DNA of 64,000 bases, from positions 62,001-126,000 of the forward strand of contig NZ_KZ819085.1 in assembly GCF_003115855.1 (NCBI RefSeq). Direction: 5' to 3'. The notes below the pieces were generated by a model. The model did no database searches and was not told the origin of the DNA. It saw only the letters and a program-made list of their open reading frames with translations. The stretch is from Brenneria corticis (GTDB lineage Bacteria > Pseudomonadota > Gammaproteobacteria > Enterobacterales > Enterobacteriaceae). This document shows positions 9,082 through 17,363 of this stretch, one piece after another (the stretch's first letter is position 1; every line of letters starts with the position of its first letter). Position numbers and translations under genes: made by a program.

Positions 9082-9486
9082 TTACTTGCGGACGGGAGGT
9101 TCGCCGCGCAGCAGGCCGGAGGCGCCGTCGGAGTAGTCGCGCGGCGGCATATCGACCGGAACCTGATCGTTGTCCGCTTCCGCCTCGGTTAAGCGATATT
9201 TAAACGGATTATCCTGGCCGGGAAGATCCGGCAGCAGACTGCTGGAGCTTTTGGCCATGTGCTGGTAAAGCTGACGGTAATCATTCGCCATATTATCCAG
9301 CAGCTCCGCGCTGCGGGCGAAATGCCCGACCAGCTCCTGACGATACTCTTCCAGTTCGGCTTTGCTTTTCTCCAGTTCGTGCTGCAGCGTCTGTTGTTGG
9401 CGCAGCTTACGATTGCCAAAACGCATGGCGACGGCACCAATGATAATACCGGCGACTAAACCAATCAGCGCATACTCCCAAGTCAT
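9082..9486 (-). CDS. zapG: Cell envelope and division protein ZapG (YhcB, DUF1043)
   Basis: This 134-residue protein has one N-terminal transmembrane helix (about residues 4-21) and then a coiled coil (about 25-90, rich in Q, E, K and L). The tail is polar and Pro-rich. It matches E. coli YhcB, an inner-membrane protein that joins cell-elongation and division machinery. The position between degQ and zapE is the usual one in this order. It is divergent from zapE. Confidence 0.93.
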   Translation of the reverse strand: MTWEYALIGLVAGIIIGAVAMRFGNRKLRQQQTLQHELEKSKAELEEYRQELVGHFARSAELLDNMANDYRQLYQHMAKSSSSLLPDLPGQDNPFKYRLTEAEADNDQVPVDMPPRDYSDGASGLLRGEPPVRK

Positions 9487-9707
9487 AAGGACTCCTATTT
9501 TGACTTCGTTGTTCCGTAGGGTTTTTCACTTAATAATAGTCACTATAACCGTTAACCTTGTCCGAGTGGAATCCTGAAGCGCGATGGCTTAGGGTAATGT
9601 CGGCCGATATCTGGCATCAAGGTGGTTAACTGCTACGATTACGACTCAAATCGACGGTAACGCGCAACAAAACGCGATTAAATTTTTTCTCAGGGATTGC
9701 GACCATT

Positions 9708-10826
9708 ATGCAGCAGACAACACCGTTGGCGCTTTACCGGCAAGCGCTGTCAGCCGGGGAATATCAGCCCGACGAAGTACAGCATCAAACCGTGGCGCGC
9801 CTGGAGACCATCCATCAGGCGTTGTGCGAGCGCGCGGCGCGCTCCGCCGGCGGGCCGGGGAGATGGCGCGCGTGGCTGGGATTAAGCGATAAACGCGTCG
9901 CGGCTCCGGTCCAGGGGCTATATATGTGGGGCGGCGTGGGGCGCGGCAAAACCTGGCTGATGGACCTGTTTTTTCACAGTTTGCCGACGGAGCGAAAATT
10001 GCGGCTGCACTTTCACCGCTTTATGCTGCGGGTGCACCAGGAACTGAACCAGCTCCAGGGTCAGGAAAACCCGCTGGAGAAGGTCGCCGATGGCTTTAAA
10101 GTCGAAACGGACGTGCTCTGTTTCGATGAGTTTTTCGTCAGCGACATTACGGACGCCATGCTGCTGGCCGAACTGCTGCGCGCGCTGTTTTCCCGCGGCA
10201 TCACCCTGGTGGCCACCTCGAACATTCCGCCGGACGAACTGTATCGCAACGGCCTGCAGCGGGCGCGTTTTCTGCCGGCGATTGAACTGATCAAGCAGCA
10301 TTGCGAAGTGCGTAACGTCGACGCGGGGATTGATTACCGCTTACGGACGCTGACGCAGGCTCATCTCTATCTGACGCCGCTTGACGCGCAGACGGAAGCG
10401 ACGATGCGGCAGATGTTTACCCGCCTGTCGGGGCAGCCGTGGGTGACGCCGGGCCCGGTCCTGGAGATAAATCATCACCCTCTGCCCACCCTCGGCGCGA
10501 GCGAGGGCGTGCTGGCCGTCGACTTCGCCACGCTGTGCGCGCAGGCGCGCAGCCAGAACGATTACATCGTCCTGTCGCGCCTTTATCACAGCGTGCTGCT
10601 GCACAACGTTACGGTAATGGGCGGCGCGGAGGAGAATACCGCCCGCCGTTTTCTGGCGCTGGTGGATGAGTTTTACGAGCGGCGGATTAAACTGGTTATT
10701 TCCGCGCAGGTATCCATGTTCGAGCTTTATCAGGGAGAGCGTCTGAAGTTTGAGTACCAGCGCTGTTTATCGCGTCTGCAGGAGATGCAGAGCGAGGAGT
10801 ATCTGCGCCAGCAGCATCTGGCGTAA
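9708..10826 (+). CDS. zapE: Cell division ATPase ZapE (YhcM)
   Basis: ZapE is an AFG1-like ATPase that acts at the Z-ring under stress or low oxygen in E. coli. The 372-residue protein has Walker A GGVGRGKT (Lys81) and Walker B VLCFDEFFVSD, followed by the sensor segment LVATSNIPPDELY typical of AFG1/ZapE. The C-terminal region with RRFLALVDEFYER matches the family. The ATG at 9708 follows a weak GGGA site. It runs toward rplM but probably ends before the rplM promoter. Confidence 0.94.
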   Translation: MQQTTPLALYRQALSAGEYQPDEVQHQTVARLETIHQALCERAARSAGGPGRWRAWLGLSDKRVAAPVQGLYMWGGVGRGKTWLMDLFFHSLPTERKLRLHFHRFMLRVHQELNQLQGQENPLEKVADGFKVETDVLCFDEFFVSDITDAMLLAELLRALFSRGITLVATSNIPPDELYRNGLQRARFLPAIELIKQHCEVRNVDAGIDYRLRTLTQAHLYLTPLDAQTEATMRQMFTRLSGQPWVTPGPVLEINHHPLPTLGASEGVLAVDFATLCAQARSQNDYIVLSRLYHSVLLHNVTVMGGAEENTARRFLALVDEFYERRIKLVISAQVSMFELYQGERLKFEYQRCLSRLQEMQSEEYLRQQHLA

Positions 10827-10864
10827 AAGGGCGGCGGTTTTTCCCGTTCCGGCGACGAAAAAGG

Positions 10865-10900
10865 TCGATCTTTGACGGCGACTTCTCTATAATCCTGCGA
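10865..10900 (+). promoter_or_regulatory. rplM: Likely rplM-rpsI promoter with GC-rich discriminator
   Basis: A perfect TATAAT at 10888-10893 is followed by a GC-rich stretch (CCTGCGACCC), as in promoters under stringent control. The -35 is poor; the best candidate at the normal distance is around 10864-10870. A leader of about 160 bases precedes rplM. In E. coli, L13 represses its own operon through the mRNA leader; the site is not resolved here. Confidence 0.55.
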
Positions 10901-11060
10901 CCCCACGTTACAACAAAGTTTTTTTCCCAAAAACTTTATAGTGCCGGCAATGGCTATTCGAAGGGGTAGGTTTGCTGGACTTGATGGTCGTGTGAGCCTC
11001 GACTGTTTTTTAGCGTTTAGGTGAACACCTGCGTGTAACTAATTATTGGGTAAGCTTTTA

Positions 11061-11489
11061 ATGAAAACTTTTACAGCTAAACCAGAAACCGTAAAACGCG
11101 ACTGGTACGTTGTTGACGCGAGCGGTAAGACCCTGGGTCGCCTCGCAACTGAACTGGCTAGTCGCCTGCGCGGCAAGCATAAAGCGGAATACACTCCGCA
11201 CGTTGATACGGGTGATTACATCATCGTCCTGAACGCAGACAAAGTTGCCGTAACCGGTAACAAGCGTGCTGACAAGATTTATTACCACCACACCGGCCAC
11301 ATCGGTGGTATCAAACAAGCGACCTTTGAAGAGATGATTGCCCGCCGTCCTGAGCGCGTGATTGAAATCGCGGTTAAAGGCATGCTGCCGAAGGGTCCGC
11401 TGGGTCGTGCCATGTTCCGTAAGCTGAAAGTTTACGCGGGCACCGAGCACAATCACGCGGCACAGCAACCGCAAGTTCTGGACATTTAA
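11061..11489 (+). CDS. rplM: 50S ribosomal protein L13
   Basis: Large-subunit protein, 142 residues, nearly identical to E. coli L13 (MKTFTAKPETVKRDWYVVDA at the start, AAQQPQVLDI at the end). The ATG at 11061 gives the exact family N-terminus; an earlier in-frame ATG at 11046 would add five residues and is not used. Codon use is strongly biased, as expected for high expression. rpsI follows after 15 bases. Confidence 0.99.
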   Translation: MKTFTAKPETVKRDWYVVDASGKTLGRLATELASRLRGKHKAEYTPHVDTGDYIIVLNADKVAVTGNKRADKIYYHHTGHIGGIKQATFEEMIARRPERVIEIAVKGMLPKGPLGRAMFRKLKVYAGTEHNHAAQQPQVLDI

Positions 11490-11504
11490 TCGGGATTATA
11501 GGCA

Positions 11505-11897
11505 ATGGCTGAAAATCAATACTACGGCACTGGTCGCCGCAAAAGCTCCGCCGCTCGCGTGTTTATCAAACCGGGCAGCGGCAATATCGTTATCAACCAG
11601 CGTAGTCTGGAACAGTACTTCGGTCGTGAAACTGCCCGCATGGTAGTTCGTCAGCCGCTGGAACTGGTCGACATGGTTGGCAAATTCGACCTGTACATCA
11701 CCGTTAAAGGTGGTGGTATCTCCGGTCAGGCCGGGGCGATCCGTCATGGTATCACCCGCGCGCTGATGGAGTACGATGAGTCTCTGCGTGGCGAACTGCG
11801 TAAAGCAGGCTTCGTGACTCGCGATGCTCGTCAGGTTGAACGTAAGAAAGTCGGTCTGCGTAAAGCACGCCGTCGTCCTCAGTTCTCCAAGCGTTAA
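11505..11897 (+). CDS. rpsI: 30S ribosomal protein S9
   Basis: Small-subunit protein of 130 residues with the standard start MAENQYYGTGRRKSSAARVF and the conserved C-terminal tail KARRRPQFSKR, which reaches into the P-site tRNA. It is cotranscribed with rplM and followed by an intrinsic terminator. Confidence 0.99.
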   Translation: MAENQYYGTGRRKSSAARVFIKPGSGNIVINQRSLEQYFGRETARMVVRQPLELVDMVGKFDLYITVKGGGISGQAGAIRHGITRALMEYDESLRGELRKAGFVTRDARQVERKKVGLRKARRRPQFSKR

Positions 11898-11929
11898 TTT
11901 CCTGCTGCGCTGCAGCGAAATCAATGCGA

Positions 11930-11959
11930 AAAAACCCGGTGCTGGTCGCCGGGTTTTTT
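11930..11959 (+). terminator. rpsI: Intrinsic terminator of the rplM-rpsI operon
   Basis: The AAAAACCCGG at 11930-11939 pairs with CCGGGTTTTT from 11949, with a nine-base loop, and runs into a T7 tract. It is a textbook rho-independent terminator 32 bases after the rpsI stop. Confidence 0.9.
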
Positions 11960-12050
11960 TATGGCGGGCTATATCCCTGCCCGCACCCTTTGGGCCGTTG
12001 CGGGGCGACGTTTAAAATCGCTCCCGGCGATTTTTTTATGGCGGGCTATC
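11957..12050. repeat. Duplicated post-hairpin segment and second terminator-like stem-loop
   Basis: The T-run plus ATGGCGGGCTAT that follows the rpsI terminator recurs directly after a second hairpin (12015-12021 with 12027-12033, loop TCCCG, then a T-run). The loop is the complement of the CGGGA loop seen in the mla terminator. It looks like a tandem terminator made by duplication. The rest of the 375-base gap up to sspA holds the sspA leader and a probable but unresolved promoter. Confidence 0.55.
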
Positions 12051-12272
12051 CTTTCTGAAAAAATAATCTTTATTTTCCGTGGGTTAATGATGAAGTCGCG
12101 CTTATATCCCCACAGAACGAACAAAATCTGATAAACTATTCGCCACTTTTGTGCCTGTTTCCCAGCGAGTCGCTTTTTCCGATATCGAGTGACAAAAACG
12201 CAGAATATGGGCTTGCAGAACAGTAGCAGATCGGTTATTCGCCGTATTTTCTCGATAAACTTGGAGGTTTTC

Positions 12273-12914
12273 ATGGCTGTCGCTGCCAACAAACGTTCGG
12301 TAATGACGCTGTTTTCTGGTCCGTCCGACATTTTTAGCCATCAGGTCCGCATCGTACTGGCGGAAAAAGGGGTGAGTGTCGAGATTGAGCAGGTAGACCT
12401 GGATAATCTGCCGCAGGATCTTATTGACCTCAATCCTTATGGTTCGGTTCCGACGCTGGTCGACCGGGAACTGACGCTCTATGAATCACGGATTATCATG
12501 GAGTATCTGGATGAGCGTTTTCCTCATCCGCCGCTGATGCCCGTCTATCCGGTGGCGCGCGGCAACAGCCGTCTGATGATGCACCGCATTGAGAACGACT
12601 GGTATTCTCTGCTGAAAAAAATCATGCAGGGCAGCGCTCAGGAAGCGGATGGCGCCCGTAAACAACTGCGTGAAGAACTGCTGGCGGTTGCGCCGGTGTT
12701 CAACGAAGCGCCTTACTTTATGAGCGAAGAGTTCAGCCTGGTGGATTGTTATCTGGCCCCGCTGTTATGGCGCCTGCCGCAATTAGGCATTGAATTGAGC
12801 GGTTCTGGTGCGAAAGAATTGAAAGGCTACATGACGCGCGTATTCGAGCGTGATGCGTTTCTCGCTTCCCTGACGGAAGCTGAACGTGAAATGCGTTTGC
12901 AAACCAGAGGTTAA
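12273..12914 (+). CDS. sspA: Stringent starvation protein A
   Basis: SspA is a glutathione-S-transferase-fold protein that binds RNA polymerase and supports acid and stationary-phase survival. The 213-residue protein begins MAVAANKRSVMTLFSGPSD as in E. coli and has an N-terminal thioredoxin-like and a C-terminal helical domain, including the conserved PHPPLMPVYPVARG surface segment. The ATG at 12273 follows TTGGAGG; an ATG 28 codons upstream has no homology. sspB starts 5 bases after the stop. Confidence 0.97.
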   Translation: MAVAANKRSVMTLFSGPSDIFSHQVRIVLAEKGVSVEIEQVDLDNLPQDLIDLNPYGSVPTLVDRELTLYESRIIMEYLDERFPHPPLMPVYPVARGNSRLMMHRIENDWYSLLKKIMQGSAQEADGARKQLREELLAVAPVFNEAPYFMSEEFSLVDCYLAPLLWRLPQLGIELSGSGAKELKGYMTRVFERDAFLASLTEAEREMRLQTRG

Positions 12915-12919
12915 ACAAC

Positions 12920-13417
12920 ATGGCGTTGTCTCAACTATCTCCGCGTCGTCCGTATCTGTTACGGGCTTTTTATGACTGGCTGCTGGATAACCAGTTGACG
13001 CCTCATCTGGTGGTCGATATTACTCTGCCGGGTGTTATGGTCCCGATGGAATTTGCCCGCGACGGGCAGATTGTGCTGAATATCGCACCCCGAGCCGTCG
13101 GCGGTCTTGAGCTGGCTGATGACAGCGTGCGCTTTAACGCCCGTTTCGGCGGCGTGCCGCGTCAGGTATACGTCCCCATGGCGGCGGTGTTGGCGATTTA
13201 CGCCCGGGAAAACGGCGCCGGCACCATGTTTGAGCCGGAACCCGCCTATGAATCGACGGGCGAATTCGAGGATTTTCAGGATGAGGACGTCACGGCCAGC
13301 ACGGTGATGTCGATCGTCGACAATAATCCGGACGCCGCGGATGAAAACGATAATCCCGATGACGATCCGCCGCAGCCTCCCAAGGGAGGAAGACCGTCGT
13401 TACGGGTGGTTAAATAA
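12920..13417 (+). CDS. sspB: ClpXP protease specificity-enhancing factor SspB
   Basis: SspB is an adaptor that binds ssrA-tagged peptides and delivers them to ClpXP. The substrate-binding domain occupies about residues 5-110 (PYLLRAFYDWLLDNQLTPHLVVD). A long acidic linker of D, E, N and P follows. The basic C-terminal tail GGRPSLRVVK docks on the ClpX zinc domain. Length is 165, as in E. coli. It forms an operon with sspA. Confidence 0.97.
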   Translation: MALSQLSPRRPYLLRAFYDWLLDNQLTPHLVVDITLPGVMVPMEFARDGQIVLNIAPRAVGGLELADDSVRFNARFGGVPRQVYVPMAAVLAIYARENGAGTMFEPEPAYESTGEFEDFQDEDVTASTVMSIVDNNPDAADENDNPDDDPPQPPKGGRPSLRVVK

Positions 13418-13451
13418 ATAGCGGCGCAGATGTGGTTTGACATAATAGAAC

Positions 13452-13482
13452 GAACGCCCCGGCCATCAAGGCCGGGGCGTTC
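13452..13482. terminator. Bidirectional terminator between sspB and the transporter operon
   Basis: A perfect 13-bp stem (13452-13464 with 13470-13482) with loop ATCAA separates two convergent units. A strict T-run is absent on both sides (TTCTG on plus, TTCTATT on minus), but the long GC-rich stem and location fit a shared terminator. Confidence 0.7.
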
Positions 13483-13500
13483 TGCTTATGCCGCGCCGAC

Positions 13501-15009
13501 TTATCCGGCGCTGTTTCTGGCGGTGGTTTTGCAATGCCGGATCGCGCTGCGAATAATGGGATACAGCAGGGTGAACGCGGCCAGGCTCAGCAGAATGGCG
13601 GTGATGGGATGGGTGTAGAGAAAATCCATACTGCCGTTGGAGATCGACATGGCGCGGCGGAAGTTGCTTTCCGCCATCGGTCCCAGAATAAGCGCCAGCA
13701 CCACCGGCGAGGGCGGGAACTCAAATCGGGCCATCACATAGCCGACCACGCCGGCCGCCAGCATGATGCCGATGTCGAAAATGCTATTGTTGATGGCATA
13801 GGTGCCGATGACGGACAGCGCCATGATAAGCGGCGTGAGAATCGGCTTCGGAATTTGCAGCATTTTCACAATCAGCTTTAGCGATCCCAACCCCAGGATC
13901 AGCATGACGGCGTAGCAGAACAGCATGCCGGCGAAAATGGTGAACACCATGTCGCCATGCTCTTTAAACAGCATGGGACCCGGTTGCAACCCCTGCAACG
14001 TCATCGCGCCCAGCATGATGGCGGTGACCGCGTCGCCGGGAATGCCCAGCGTCATCATCGGCAGCATGGCGCCGCCGGTGCAACCGTTCGCCCCCGCTTC
14101 GCAGGCGGCGACGGCGGTAATCTCGCCCTTGCCGAAGTTTTCCGGGGTCTTGCTAAAGCGTTTGGCTTCGTTATAGGCGACGAAGGCGCCGATTTCCGCT
14201 CCTACGCCGGGGATGGTGCCGATAAAAACGCCGATGCCGGATGAACGCAAAATGGTGGCCAGACAGCGTTTCAGGGTGGCTCTGGTGGGAATAACGCTGC
14301 CGATGACGGCGGCGCTCTTTTTCACCAGGTCGGTTTCCGCCATGCTTTTGAACGCTTCCGAGGCGGCGAACAGGCCGATCATCACCGGAATAAAGGGGAC
14401 GTTCATCAGTTCCGGCATGCCGCCGGTAAACCGGGGGAAGCCGGTCATGGGATCGAGCCCGACGGTGGCGATAAGCAGGCCGATAAAGCCCGCGATAATC
14501 CCTTTGATCATCGATTTACCGGCAATGCTGGAGATGATGCTCAGACCGAATATCGCCAGCGCGAAATTTTCCGCCGCGCTGAATTTTAGCGCCACTTTGG
14601 CGAGCTGCGGCGCGAGAAAAACCAGCACCAGCACGCTGATGGTCCCGCCGATGGTGGAAGAGATGATGGCGATGCCCAGCGCGCTGCCGCCTTCGCCGCG
14701 TTTCGTCAACTCATAGCCGTCAATCGCCGTAGCGGCGGCGGCCGGCGTGCCGGGTATTCTCAACAGAATGGCGATAATCGATCCGCCGTAGACGCCGCCG
14801 AAGAACACGCCGCTGATCATCAGCAAGCCGGTGACCGGGTCCATGCCGAAAGTGAATGGCAACAGGATGGCGACGCCCATGGTGGCGGTGAGGCCGGGCA
14901 GCGCCCCCACCATAATGCCCAGAAACACGCCGAAGGCGGATAACAGCAGCGCGGTAGGGTGGTTGAACAGCGCGATGAAGCCATCTGCAAGCATAGATAA
15001 TTCTTGCAT
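13501..15009 (-). CDS. Tripartite tricarboxylate transporter, large permease subunit (TctA family)
   Basis: This 502-residue inner-membrane protein with about 11-12 hydrophobic helices has the TctA hallmarks GALPGLTATMGVAILLPFTFGMDP and RIPGTPAAAATAIDGY, plus the internal repeat IGTIPGVGAEIGAFVAYNEAK. TTT systems import organic acids by secondary transport using a periplasmic binding protein. It is the last gene of a minus-strand operon that starts with an IclR regulator and contains dgoK- and dgoA-like genes. That context suggests a sugar acid such as 2-keto-3-deoxygalactonate or galactonate rather than citrate; the substrate is an inference. Confidence 0.93.
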   Translation of the reverse strand: MQELSMLADGFIALFNHPTALLLSAFGVFLGIMVGALPGLTATMGVAILLPFTFGMDPVTGLLMISGVFFGGVYGGSIIAILLRIPGTPAAAATAIDGYELTKRGEGGSALGIAIISSTIGGTISVLVLVFLAPQLAKVALKFSAAENFALAIFGLSIISSIAGKSMIKGIIAGFIGLLIATVGLDPMTGFPRFTGGMPELMNVPFIPVMIGLFAASEAFKSMAETDLVKKSAAVIGSVIPTRATLKRCLATILRSSGIGVFIGTIPGVGAEIGAFVAYNEAKRFSKTPENFGKGEITAVAACEAGANGCTGGAMLPMMTLGIPGDAVTAIMLGAMTLQGLQPGPMLFKEHGDMVFTIFAGMLFCYAVMLILGLGSLKLIVKMLQIPKPILTPLIMALSVIGTYAINNSIFDIGIMLAAGVVGYVMARFEFPPSPVVLALILGPMAESNFRRAMSISNGSMDFLYTHPITAILLSLAAFTLLYPIIRSAIRHCKTTARNSAG

Positions 15010-15038
15010 ATTTTTCCCTCTTTGAGATGCACTGCCGT

Positions 15039-15569
15039 TTATTCAAACAGCAAACCAACGGGTACGGCCACGTTCAGCCCAAGATAGAAAACGATATATG
15101 TCAGCCCCGTAACGGCGGCGGCAATAAGCGGATTCCAGATCTTGTGCCTGAACTCCATGAGCCACATCAGAAAGATCAGATACGGGATCATGGAGACGAT
15201 GTAACCGAGATAATACATACCGAAAAAACAGGCGAAGGAGGCCAGCATGCCCAGGACGGTTTTCCCATGGCGAATATCCGTATCGGCCTCCGACGGCGGC
15301 GGCGGTATGGTAATGCCCGCGCGTTTATGGCGCCTGATGACCGCCAGATTATTAATGATTAATAGCAGCGAGAGCAGTATCAATACGACGGAATAAAACA
15401 CGGGAAAACGCGAGGGACCGATGTCGGTCGCCAGGCGTGAGGCCGGGAATTTCTGTGCGGCGACGATGGCTGCCAGCGATACCAGAATCAAAACCACACC
15501 GATAACCACTTCTATTTTTCGCGCCTTGTCCGGTACGGTGGCGTGCGAATTTTCCGCTACATTGGTCAT
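15039..15569 (-). CDS. Tripartite tricarboxylate transporter, small permease subunit (TctB family)
   Basis: This 176-residue protein has four predicted membrane helices (about residues 20-40, 60-80, 110-145 and 150-170) and the usual poorly conserved TctB architecture. It lies between the large permease (29 bases downstream) and the binding protein (131 bases upstream). TctB and TctA form the membrane complex. Assignment rests mainly on size, topology and neighbours. Confidence 0.88.
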   Translation of the reverse strand: MTNVAENSHATVPDKARKIEVVIGVVLILVSLAAIVAAQKFPASRLATDIGPSRFPVFYSVVLILLSLLLIINNLAVIRRHKRAGITIPPPPSEADTDIRHGKTVLGMLASFACFFGMYYLGYIVSMIPYLIFLMWLMEFRHKIWNPLIAAAVTGLTYIVFYLGLNVAVPVGLLFE

Positions 15570-15700
15570 AGTGATGTTCTCTGATACTAAAAAGTTTCTG
15601 TAGCGGCCCGACGGCGCCCGGACAGATTCACGAGCGGGCGCACCGTTAACGGGCCCGGTTTCCGGTTATCGGACGCGCGTGCGCGCCCTGATACGCCGCG
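15570..15700 (-). other. Intercistronic gap between binding protein and permease genes
   Basis: This 131-base gap contains the 10-bp palindrome CCGTTAACGG and a GC-rich inverted stretch near 15674-15691. Secondary structure here could protect the upstream tctC-like message and lower permease expression, as is common where a binding protein is needed in excess. This is an inference from position. Confidence 0.3.
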
Positions 15701-16672
15701 TTACTGCGCCAAACCGACTTTGGTCATCAACTCTTTGAAATAGCGGTTATCGCGATCGATTAACTTCTGGAATTCCGCCGCGTCGCGATAATCGAAATTC
15801 AGATTGATGCGCCCCAGCGACTCGGCGAAGCGGGGATTCTCCGCCACCTTGCGCGCCGTTTCCGCCAATACCGCCTGGACGTCCTGCGGCGTTCTCTTCG
15901 GCACGATAATGCCCCGCCAGGTGCCGATTGACAGGTCGACGCCGTTTTCTTTCAGCGTGGGCACGTCTTTAAAGGCGGCCAGGCGTTCGTCGGCCATGAC
16001 GCCGAGTATTTTCACCGTTCCGGCCGCAACGTGCGTGGTCACCTCCGCCGCGCTGACGCTCACCGCTTCAATGTGCCCGCCCAGCAGCGCGGTGATGGCC
16101 GGCGCCGCGCCGTCATAAGGAATGTTGTTGAATTGAACGCCGGTTTTATCGCCCAGCGCTTCGGCGGCCAAATGCCAAATGGCGCCCGAACCGGAGTTGC
16201 CGATGCGGATCTTACCGGGATTGGCTTTGGCGTACGCCATAAATTCGGCAAACGTATTCCAGGGCGCATCGCTTTTTACCGTAATCGCGCCGGGATCGGC
16301 GTTCAACAGGGCGATAGCCGCGAAATCGTCGGCATTGAAGTTGACCAGCCCCATGTGCGGCAGCATGGTGATTTCGGCGGTGCCGAGGCCGATTTTATAG
16401 CCATCGGGACGGGCGGCCACCAGTTCTGAAAATCCTACGGCGCCGCCGCCGCCGGGTTTGTTGACGATGCCGATCGCTTTGGGCAGATACTCTTTCGCCA
16501 CGTCGGCAAACGAGCGGGCGACCAGGTCAGTACCGCCGCCGGCGCTGTATGGGACGATCATTTCTATCTGACGGACCGGGTAGGTTGCGGCCAGCGTCGG
16601 CGCGGCGGAAAACAGCGTCGAGGCGGCCAGTAGGCCGGTCAATAGATGCGGCAGGATATTGCGATTTTTCAT
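15701..16672 (-). CDS. Tripartite tricarboxylate transporter periplasmic binding protein (TctC/Bug family)
   Basis: The 323-residue precursor has a Sec signal peptide (cut after about residue 28, TLA-ATYP). It shows the Bug-family ligand motifs YPVRQIEMIVPYSAGGGTDLVAR near the N-terminus and NKPGGGGAVG further on, where the two lobes grip a carboxylate. The C-terminal helix LIDRDNRYFKELMTKVGL is typical. It delivers a carboxylate to the TctAB-like permease. It is followed by the permease genes and preceded, 36 bases away, by an aldolase gene. Confidence 0.93.
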   Translation of the reverse strand: MKNRNILPHLLTGLLAASTLFSAAPTLAATYPVRQIEMIVPYSAGGGTDLVARSFADVAKEYLPKAIGIVNKPGGGGAVGFSELVAARPDGYKIGLGTAEITMLPHMGLVNFNADDFAAIALLNADPGAITVKSDAPWNTFAEFMAYAKANPGKIRIGNSGSGAIWHLAAEALGDKTGVQFNNIPYDGAAPAITALLGGHIEAVSVSAAEVTTHVAAGTVKILGVMADERLAAFKDVPTLKENGVDLSIGTWRGIIVPKRTPQDVQAVLAETARKVAENPRFAESLGRINLNFDYRDAAEFQKLIDRDNRYFKELMTKVGLAQ

Positions 16673-16708
16673 GGTGCACTCCAGTACAGAAAGTAAGTTA
16701 TTGTTTTA

Positions 16709-17332
16709 TTAGGCGGATGCATGCCAGGCATGTACGAAGGCGGCGGCACGCTCTCCGACGCTGTCAGGCGACATGCCGGGTTTGTAGAGCATGCCGCCGA
16801 CGCCAAACCCGCTGGCTCCCGCCGCCCGCCAGACGGACAGGGATTCGGGCGTGATCCCGCCCACGGGCAGCAGCGGGATCGTTTTGGGGATCACGGCGCG
16901 CCAAGCCTTCAGGATCGACGGCGAAATAGCTTCGGCCGGAAAGATCTTGATGGCGCGCGCGCCGTGGGATAAGGCGCTAAAGGCTTCGCTGGGCGTGGCC
17001 GCGCCGGGCAGACTGAACAGTCCCTGCCGGCGAGTTTCCCGGATGACGGCCGGATCGGTGTGCGGCGAAATAATGATTTCGCCATGATGCTGTTTTACCG
17101 CTCGCACCTCGTCGTCAGACATGACCGTGCCTGCGCCGACCCAGCAGTCCGGCGGCAGGCTTTGACGCAGCCGGGCGATGCTGAGCAGCGGCTCGGGCGA
17201 GTTCAACGGCACTTCGATAAGGCGGAATCCCTCCTGATAGAGACGGCGGCCGACGGCTTCCGCATCGTCCGGGGCGATCCCCCGTAGAATGGCAATCAGT
17301 CCCGTTTGCCGCAGCGTGGTTAAGAAATCCAT
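16709..17332 (-). CDS. dgoA: 2-dehydro-3-deoxy-6-phosphogalactonate aldolase
   Basis: This class I aldolase splits KDPGal into pyruvate and glyceraldehyde 3-phosphate, the last step of the De Ley-Doudoroff galactose/galactonate pathway. The 207-residue (E. coli DgoA 205) TIM barrel shows ILRGI with Arg17, the catalytic Glu40 in IEVPLNSP, GAGTV and the Schiff-base Lys129 in AIKIFPAE. The neighbouring dgoK favours the phosphogalactonate over the phosphogluconate (KDPG) substrate. No dehydratase gene is present in the operon. Confidence 0.93.
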   Translation of the reverse strand: MDFLTTLRQTGLIAILRGIAPDDAEAVGRRLYQEGFRLIEVPLNSPEPLLSIARLRQSLPPDCWVGAGTVMSDDEVRAVKQHHGEIIISPHTDPAVIRETRRQGLFSLPGAATPSEAFSALSHGARAIKIFPAEAISPSILKAWRAVIPKTIPLLPVGGITPESLSVWRAAGASGFGVGGMLYKPGMSPDSVGERAAAFVHAWHASA

Positions 17333-17363
17333 CGTTTAATCCCCTGGTGTTGGAAAATCAACG

